From Bathyarchaeum sp965602795 (GTDB taxonomy: Archaea; Thermoproteota; Bathyarchaeia; Bathyarchaeales; Bathyarchaeaceae): a stretch of DNA of 9,966 nucleotides. How positions within the stretch are numbered: the stretch's first letter is position 1; each line of letters begins with the position of its first letter. The stretch lies in contig CBFCZR010000057.1 of NCBI GenBank assembly GCA_965602795.1, positions 1 to 9,966 of the forward strand, written 5' to 3'. The translations under genes were made by a program, and so were the position numbers. The notes beneath the pieces were generated by a model, which worked only from the letters and a program-made list of their open reading frames with translations, made no database searches and was not told the origin of the DNA. This document shows, piece after piece, positions 5,990-9,966 of the stretch.

Positions 5990-6667
5990 CTAGAAATAAT
6001 ACACTTTTATTATGTAAATCAGGGTTAAGTGGAGAGGATAGTAGATATAGAAGAGGTATTTTCTCCAAATAGGAATTGTGTAGTGTTCAGCGTTTTCTTT
6101 TGTTGTGCTTAGTGAACCATTTTTGTGAAGAAGAATAAACGGTATTGCGGCGATAGAGAGAAACTGGGTGTTCCATGGCACCAAAAATAAGGTGTTAAGA
6201 AGGACCAACGAGGCGACACCGAATTTTGTGTTCTCTTTCAGGATGTACATGCAGCCTATAACTGCTATGCCGTAGATGCCGTAATCAAAAGGTAGAAGTA
6301 AGGAGGCAAGCAGTGGAGCAATCACAAACACTGAGCCCTTTTTGAAAAAATGGATGAACAGAAGACCGGCAGAGAGGGTGAAGAAAATGTTTAGCGAATC
6401 GAAGGGTCCATAATCTAGCGCTAAGAAAAAGGGCACCTGAGAGATAAATGCGAAGACAAAAAGGCGGATGAAATAGTTGCGGATGTTTCTTGTGGTTTCC
6501 ATCCCCAGCATCAGCAGATAAGCAAACAGCGGAAAAGAGAGCCTGCCAATAAGACGCAGAACCTCCAATTCAGGATACAGAATTGCCCCCACATGATCCA
6601 CAGTCATGGTGATAATCGCTATCCACTTCAGCAACTCTCTCCCTGAATCAAAACTTTGCAGAATCAA
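5990..6667 (-). CDS. TraX-family integral membrane protein
   Basis: A 225-residue protein of the TraX family (PF05857). The founding member acetylates F-pilin; chromosomal members have no firmly known substrate but share an acyltransferase-like membrane fold. Family marks seen are LLKWIAIITMTVDHVGAIL (12-30), LRLIGRLSFPLFAYLL (37-52), ETTRNIRNYFIRLFVFAFIS (57-76) with QVPFFLAL following, LNIFFTLSAGLLF (91-103), and the closing KYLFYIYYPLHLTLIYI. About eight membrane helices are visible. The gene begins 25 bases after the argS stop, so it is probably in the same transcript. The first start is TTG at 6667, where the AAGGGGG ahead is too close for a normal ribosome site; a TTG at 6634 (residue 12) with AGGGAGAG upstream is an alternative. 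The link to arginyl-tRNA synthetase is unexplained. Confidence 0.88.
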   Translation of the reverse strand: MILQSFDSGRELLKWIAIITMTVDHVGAILYPELEVLRLIGRLSFPLFAYLLMLGMETTRNIRNYFIRLFVFAFISQVPFFLALDYGPFDSLNIFFTLSAGLLFIHFFKKGSVFVIAPLLASLLLPFDYGIYGIAVIGCMYILKENTKFGVASLVLLNTLFLVPWNTQFLSIAAIPFILLHKNGSLSTTKENAEHYTIPIWRKYLFYIYYPLHLTLIYIIKVYYF

Positions 6668-6692
6668 GCCCCCTTCACAACCGCACCAGAGC

Positions 6693-8639
6693 CTACATTC
6701 TCTCCGGCGCCTCTATTCCAAGAAGATTCAGGGCGTTTCGGAAAACTATTCGGGTAGCGTCCACAAGAGCGAGGCGGGCATCGCTGAGTTCAGGTGACTT
6801 GGCTTTTATGACTGGCAGTTTCGTGTAGAACCTGTTGAACTTGTCAGCTAGCGTGTTCACATAGTCTGCTATTGCGTTTGGTCTCAGATTCTCTGCAGCG
6901 TCCACGAAAACCTCAGGAAAACGGGCTAAAGTCAGAACTATGTTCCGCTCCATGGGGTCAGTCAGAAGCGAGTAGTCAGCGTTTTCTGGTTCTCTAGCGG
7001 CTTTCCGTAGGATGCTGAGGGCTCGGGCGTGGGAGTACTGAATGTAGGGAGCACTGTTTTTCTCAAAGTCCAGCACTCTGTCCCAAGTGAAGACCACAGG
7101 CTTGGTTGGGTCCACAGCTATTAGCGCGTATTTGACGGCTCCTTTTCCCACAAACTCTGAAATCTGCCTTTTCTCTTCGTCGGACAGGTGGGGAGAACGT
7201 TTCGAAACCTCTGCGTAGGCTCTTTCGGCTGCTCCATCCATTACCTCGTCGAGGGTGATGTAGCGTCCTCTGCGGCTTGACATCCGGTACCCCGGAAGAC
7301 GAACCAGACTGTAGGCAAAATGAGTAAGTTTTGTTACGTAATCCGTGTGACCGAGGGCGCTTAAAGCGAGTTTCAGTTGCAGTTGGGGAAGGGTTTGTTC
7401 CATGCCGATGACGTTTACGACTCGTTCGGCTCTCTGGAACTTCCATAGATGATAGGCAATATCCCGCGTGGTGTACAAGGAAGTTCCGTCAGCTCTCATC
7501 AACGTGAGGGGAGTGAGTTCATGGTCATCGCTTAGACCCAACGTCTTTTTGAGGTCAAGGTCGTCTGCAACCTTTTCGGCGTCAAACTCCAGGACCCCAT
7601 TTTCCTCGAAAACATAAGAAGTATTCTTCAGTTCGGTTAGAACCCTGTTGACGTCGCCGCTCCAGATCAAGTCGCTCTCCCAATCCCAAGAATCAATAGT
7701 AATCTCGACATTGCGGAGAGTTTCCCTGAATCCACTGAGACACAGTTCGCAGACCTCCCTCAGCAACCTTTTTGCCTCTTCTTCGCCAGCCTCATATCCG
7801 CGTATCAGTTTGCCAACCTGCTCTTCAGGGTCGCTGTCTCCGCTGATTGCGTCGAAGAGGTGCTCAAAAATTTCGGGAAACCGCTGCTCTATCTCCGCCG
7901 AAATTGACGTCCACTCATCCAGCTGCCTCTGCAGTTTCGGAGCATCTTCGGAGTCAAGCTTTTTCGCTTTTTCAACCGCTTTTTTGAGGCGCTGAACCTC
8001 CATTATGCAACTTGTAACGGTGTACACTTTGCCTATGAAACTGTCAGGCTTTCCTTCTGGTTTCGGCTTTCCCAGCTTGGTGTAACCATAGGCTATGACC
8101 GCGCTTTGGCGACCGACATCATCCACGTAATAGTGCCTGGAAACATCGTGCCCGCGGCTCAACAAAATTCGGGCTATGGAGTCGCCCAGCATCGGATTCC
8201 TTGCCTGCCCAATATGAATGGGATGAATGGGGTTGACGCTGGTGTGTTCGAGCAGAATCTTTTGCGGCTCAGCAGTTTTAGCGTACCCATACTCCTTATC
8301 CAGCTCTCTGGCGGATTCGAGGGTTAAACGGGAGAACATTTCGGAGTTCGCGCGAAAATTGATGTAGCCTGCACCGGCAACCTCAACAGATTCAATCAAC
8401 GGAAAACCGCTAACATCTATGGCTTTTACAATTTCTTCCGCAATTTTTCGGGGCTTGCTTTTTGCGTGCTTGGCAAGCTCAAAGCATACAGAAGCTGCCA
8501 ATTCGCCGAACTCGAGGTTGGGCGGAACCTCAAGCAGGATAGATGGCAAAGAAAAATCTGGATATAAGTGTTTGATGGAATCCTTTAAGACTGTCTCGCA
8601 TGCGGCATGGAAGTCCTTGAAGGGGTTAACGGAAACCAT
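6693..8639 (-). CDS. argS: Arginyl-tRNA synthetase
   Basis: ArgRS is a class I synthetase that activates arginine with ATP and charges tRNA-Arg in the cytosol. From the ATG at 8639 the protein has 648 residues. In order: an N-terminal additional domain (about 1-100; LEFGELAASVCFELAK), the Rossmann core with EHTSVNPIHPIHIGQARN (131-148; HIGH box as HIGQ), HYYVDDVGRQ (169-178), a helical insertion (about 215-290), RADGTSLYTTRDIAYHLWK (382-400), the second signature RMSSRRG (452-458, replacing KMSKS), and the DALR anticodon-binding domain (PYIQYSHARALSILRKA at 531-547) ending in LLGIEAPERM. The frame is open 40 codons further upstream, but those codons are the tRNA gene read through, so ATG 8639 is the true start, helped by AAAGGAAG about 8 bases ahead. 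The start lies 19 bases after the tRNA-Arg 3' end. Confidence 0.97.
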   Translation of the reverse strand: MVSVNPFKDFHAACETVLKDSIKHLYPDFSLPSILLEVPPNLEFGELAASVCFELAKHAKSKPRKIAEEIVKAIDVSGFPLIESVEVAGAGYINFRANSEMFSRLTLESARELDKEYGYAKTAEPQKILLEHTSVNPIHPIHIGQARNPMLGDSIARILLSRGHDVSRHYYVDDVGRQSAVIAYGYTKLGKPKPEGKPDSFIGKVYTVTSCIMEVQRLKKAVEKAKKLDSEDAPKLQRQLDEWTSISAEIEQRFPEIFEHLFDAISGDSDPEEQVGKLIRGYEAGEEEAKRLLREVCELCLSGFRETLRNVEITIDSWDWESDLIWSGDVNRVLTELKNTSYVFEENGVLEFDAEKVADDLDLKKTLGLSDDHELTPLTLMRADGTSLYTTRDIAYHLWKFQRAERVVNVIGMEQTLPQLQLKLALSALGHTDYVTKLTHFAYSLVRLPGYRMSSRRGRYITLDEVMDGAAERAYAEVSKRSPHLSDEEKRQISEFVGKGAVKYALIAVDPTKPVVFTWDRVLDFEKNSAPYIQYSHARALSILRKAAREPENADYSLLTDPMERNIVLTLARFPEVFVDAAENLRPNAIADYVNTLADKFNRFYTKLPVIKAKSPELSDARLALVDATRIVFRNALNLLGIEAPERM

Positions 8640-8658
8640 CGTGTTTTCTTCCTTTAGG

Positions 8659-8737
8659 TGGCGGGTCCGCGGGGATTCGAACCCCGGAACTCCGGCTTCG
8701 CAGGCCAGTGTCCTAATCCAGACTAGACCACGGACCC
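8659..8737 (-). tRNA. trnR: tRNA-Arg (anticodon GCG), CCA encoded
   Basis: The cloverleaf folds by eye. The acceptor stem is GGGTCCG (8737-8731) with CGGACCC (8669-8663). The D stem is GTCT/GGAC. The anticodon stem is CTGGC/GCCGG with one G-U pair, around the loop CTGCGAA, so the anticodon is GCG (reads CGC and, by wobble, CGU). The variable loop is AGTTC, and the T stem CGGGG/CCCCG encloses TTCGAAT. Discriminator is G73 and the terminal CCA is encoded (8661-8659). A20 in the D loop, with GG at 18-19 before it, fits the arginine identity set. There is no intron; length is 76 bases plus CCA. The next gene downstream, 19 bases away, is argS. Confidence 0.96.
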
Positions 8738-8755
8738 TTTTGGATGGATTAGGGA

Positions 8756-8792
8756 CCAAAATATGACGTTTTTTGTTTGCGAAATATTTTGG
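8756..8792. repeat. Inverted repeat containing TATA-like boxes at the tRNA promoter
   Basis: CCAAAATAT (8756-8764) and ATATTTTGG (8784-8792) form perfect 9-base arms around a 19-base spacer. Both arms hold an A/T box. It lies wholly inside the integrase-remnant reading frame, just upstream of tRNA-Arg. Confidence 0.5.
8758..8764 (-). promoter_or_regulatory. Probable TATA box of the tRNA-Arg/argS transcript
   Basis: The minus strand reads ATATTTT with its centre about 24 bases from the first base of the mature tRNA, so initiation is expected at or within a few bases of the tRNA 5' end. This is usual for archaeal tRNA genes. argS, with only 19 bases between it and the tRNA, would be read from the same start unless a promoter lies inside the tRNA gene. 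Confidence 0.5.
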
Positions 8793-8963
8793 TATTTATC
8801 CACTCGGGTATGTATGTAAAATCTGCTTCTATAAGTTCTTTCGCTTCTTGGAGGGTTGTAGTGGTCTTGCAAATATATTTTTCAATTTGAGGAAAGGCTA
8901 CAAGTTGATGAAGATTTTGTTTCTAAGCTTTCTGTAACCAAGCCATGAAATTTTGGCAGGAAG

Positions 8964-9129
8964 CTATAACAAGAACTAAACAGAAACTAAAATGAAAGCA
9001 TGTTAATTCAGATATAGATTTTCTGAAGGTTCCGCATTGGAAAAGAGGTCTGAACCCTTTCTAGCTAATAATTTCTTTTGTTGCATCTGTTTTATGATTT
9101 ATTAAATTGGGGGCAATTGATTTGGAGAT
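8964..9129. other. Non-coding stretch between integrase remnant and secreted-protein gene
   Basis: With the remnant, the gap between tRNA-Arg and the next intact gene is about 390 bases. In this 166-base part I see no gene, no tRNA-like partial copy and no convincing promoter. On the minus strand a few codons near 9028-8970 weakly recall the FHTFRH region of integrases but are broken by stops, so it is probably more decayed integrase. Confidence 0.35.
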
Positions 9130-9744
9130 TTATTGTAGCTGCCTTAACTGTGATATTGTTTCCTTTAGCTCCATTCCTTCAATTTGCAGGTTCTTTGAGA
9201 CCTGTATCTCTCTGTCCTCATATACGGCTCCAAGCCAGTACACCTTATCGTCATCCACAATGAATCTAGTCTGGGGGGAGATTCCAGCATACATTCCATC
9301 AGAACGGCGGTTTAAGAAAAGCAGAGAGGTCTCTCCTTCTTTCATGAGAGGGCTATCCCTGAACTCAACCTGAACAGGGGTGGAGTCTCCTTTGGGGGTC
9401 CAAATTCCACCAAACTGTTTAACAGTTATAGTGTCCTCCCTTTTGACTTCATTGTTGGAATCTTTTATTACTTCTAGCACGAGAAAGTCATGTAACGTGA
9501 ACTCTTCGTTTTCTTGATTCAATTTAGACTTTACCACTTTTCCCATGGTAACCAAGTCGAAATCTTCCATAAGGCTCTCAAAGTCAGGATACCAATGTGC
9601 CCAACTTGGCTCAACAAAAACCTTTTCTGGTTCAAGTTGATTGTTTTCCAAAACGGGTTTATACGTGAGTAAAGATAATTGCAAAGCAAGAATGGACCCT
9701 AAAATTAGCACAAGAGCTAACACCATTATTTTTTTCTTCGCCAT
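9130..9744 (-). CDS. Membrane-anchored or secreted protein paired with a matrixin-like protease
   Basis: From the ATG at 9744 this is a 204-residue protein. Residues 2-5 are basic (AKKK), followed by one hydrophobic segment (6-26, IMVLALVLILGSILALQLSLL) that is either an uncleaved signal anchor or a signal peptide without a clear cleavage site. The exported part is mostly beta: FDLVTMGKVVKS (62-73), FLVLEVIKDS (87-96), ITVKQFGGIW (106-115), SPLMKEGETSLLFLNRR (131-147) and a ligand-binding-like tail FIVDDDKVYWLG (161-172). I recognise the overall shape ('DLVxxGKV ... VLK ... I.V.Q.GG ... GE..LLFL') from unnamed secreted proteins found beside matrixins, but know no function. The frame is also open to a GTG at 9753 that overlaps the protease stop (GTGA); ATG 9744 is preferred because GGTGA lies 6 bases ahead of it. 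Confidence 0.8.
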   Translation of the reverse strand: MAKKKIMVLALVLILGSILALQLSLLTYKPVLENNQLEPEKVFVEPSWAHWYPDFESLMEDFDLVTMGKVVKSKLNQENEEFTLHDFLVLEVIKDSNNEVKREDTITVKQFGGIWTPKGDSTPVQVEFRDSPLMKEGETSLLFLNRRSDGMYAGISPQTRFIVDDDKVYWLGAVYEDREIQVSKNLQIEGMELKETISQLRQLQ

Positions 9745-9754
9745 CGTTCTCACC
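9745..9754 (-). promoter_or_regulatory. Ribosome site inside the protease stop region
   Basis: The end of the protease gene reads GGGTGA on the minus strand, where TGA is its stop and GGTGA is a good match to the archaeal anti-Shine-Dalgarno. It stands 6 bases before the ATG at 9744. Ribosomes ending the protease would be well placed to restart on the next gene. Confidence 0.5.
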
Positions 9755-9966
9755 CGTATATATCATTCACTCCATCTATGTCGTCTTGCTGAGGTGTGAA
9801 AACACCATTTTCGTCATAGCGTACCTCTGTCTGCGCATTCATCAGCACAGAACCCGTCTCATGAGCTAGTCCAAAGACATGACCAAATTCATGTGCCTGA
9901 ACAGATTGCGTTTTTTCAAAGGAATAATCTTGGGTATAATAGAGATTCAAGACAGTTTGCGCTCCT
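9750..9966 (-). CDS. Matrixin-like zinc metalloprotease, C-terminal part
   Basis: The N-terminus lies off the window; 71 complete codons are visible (first full codon at 9965-9963). The zinc-binding motif HEFGHVFGLAH (codons 9893-9861, HExxHxxGxxH) gives three His ligands and the catalytic Glu. It is followed by the Met-turn GSVLMN about six residues later, and the protein ends with TPQQDDIDGVNDIYG, the closing helix usual for matrixins (family M10, metzincin clan). The pattern leaves little doubt about the fold and catalytic competence. By family habit it should be secreted or on the cell surface, but any signal peptide is out of view. It overlaps the next gene's possible GTG start and shares its transcript. 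The in-frame TTG at 9950 is very probably internal, since the catalytic domain needs more residues upstream. Confidence 0.9.
   Translation of the reverse strand, partial: GAQTVLNLYYTQDYSFEKTQSVQAHEFGHVFGLAHETGSVLMNAQTEVRYDENGVFTPQQDDIDGVNDIYG

Larger units (their letters stand above)
8749..8963 (-). pseudogene. C-terminal remnant of an archaeal-type tyrosine recombinase (integrase)
   Basis: Two overlapping minus-strand frames look like the end of one integrase. Frame one (8963-8901, 21 codons, then TAG) reads ...KISWLGYRKLRNKIFINL. This matches the LGH(R/K)...NT.IY.NL block of tyrosine recombinases, with the box II His as Tyr and the catalytic Tyr as Phe. One base change of frame at 8901 continues as VAFPQIEKYICK (8901-8866) and then LQEAKELIEADFTYI and KIFRKQK up to TAA at 8751-8749. 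This resembles the tail with the 'V.KTxEEAxxLIExGFEYV...K(I/L)FRKRK' pattern that I know from archaeal integrases. The lost catalytic residues, the frameshift and the absence of an open N-terminal part mark it as dead. Weaker similarity may reach 9028 (a degraded 'INFHTFRH'-like stretch with stops). It ends 11 bases before the tRNA-Arg gene, so it is probably a scar of an integrated element. Confidence 0.6.

Noticed and set aside
7063..7446. Minus-strand 127-codon frame inside argS
   Set aside because: Entirely inside argS in another frame; basic, low-complexity translation and no family.
8659..8737. Intron in the tRNA gene
   Set aside because: Anticodon stem and loop are contiguous with standard lengths; no insertion after position 37 or elsewhere.
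8640..8759. N-terminal extension of ArgRS by 40 residues
   Set aside because: Those codons are the tRNA-Arg gene and its leader read through in frame. The cloverleaf is complete, and ATG 8639 starts at the normal ArgRS N-terminus.
1..9966. CRISPR array, intact transposon or known defence system
   Set aside because: No regularly spaced repeats, no transposase, and no nuclease/NTPase gene set is visible on either strand.

Overview
The window looks like chromosomal DNA from an uncultured archaeon, most plausibly a Bathyarchaeia-like or related lineage; this is inferred from gene content and cannot be proven here. Supporting signs are an archaeal-type arginyl-tRNA synthetase, A/T-rich TATA-like boxes at about -25 of several starts (leaderless or short-leader transcripts), GTG and TTG starts with GGTGA or GAGGT Shine-Dalgarno sequences, and a C-terminal integrase remnant resembling archaeal tyrosine recombinases. 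Every gene I can support lies on the minus strand, so biological order runs from high to low coordinates.

Layout from right to left. At 9966-9130 the end of a matrixin-like zinc metalloprotease overlaps by a few bases a gene for a membrane-anchored or secreted partner protein. At 9129-8740 there is no intact gene; part of this stretch (8963-8749) is a frameshifted C-terminal remnant of a tyrosine recombinase ending 11 bases before a tRNA gene. At 8737-5990 lies a compact cluster: tRNA-Arg(GCG) with encoded CCA, argS only 19 bases behind it, then a TraX-family membrane protein. At 5751-3781 are a family 2 glycosyltransferase of the dolichyl-phosphate hexose synthase type, a two-helix membrane protein with a C-terminal four-cysteine motif, and a four-cysteine DUF6125/ATC-hydrolase-like protein. 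At 3616-811 are a TauE/SafE-type anion permease, a 71-residue two-helix membrane protein, a class II (GlpX-type) fructose-1,6-bisphosphatase and MoaE. At 534-1 is the start of an exported Ig-like-fold protein that begins with TTG and runs off the window.

Functional reading: the tRNA-Arg/argS pair is a translation module that joins a charging enzyme to a tRNA it should charge. GlpX (gluconeogenesis) and MoaE (molybdopterin synthase large subunit) sit close together with no obvious shared pathway. The glycosyltransferase, TraX protein, Cys-motif membrane protein, protease pair and Ig-like protein together give an envelope/surface flavour. I see no CRISPR array, no intact mobile element and no clear multi-gene defence system. 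The least expected items are the integrase scar that now carries the tRNA promoter, two adjacent inverted modules in pseudoknot order at 5861-5967, and the four-cysteine small proteins.
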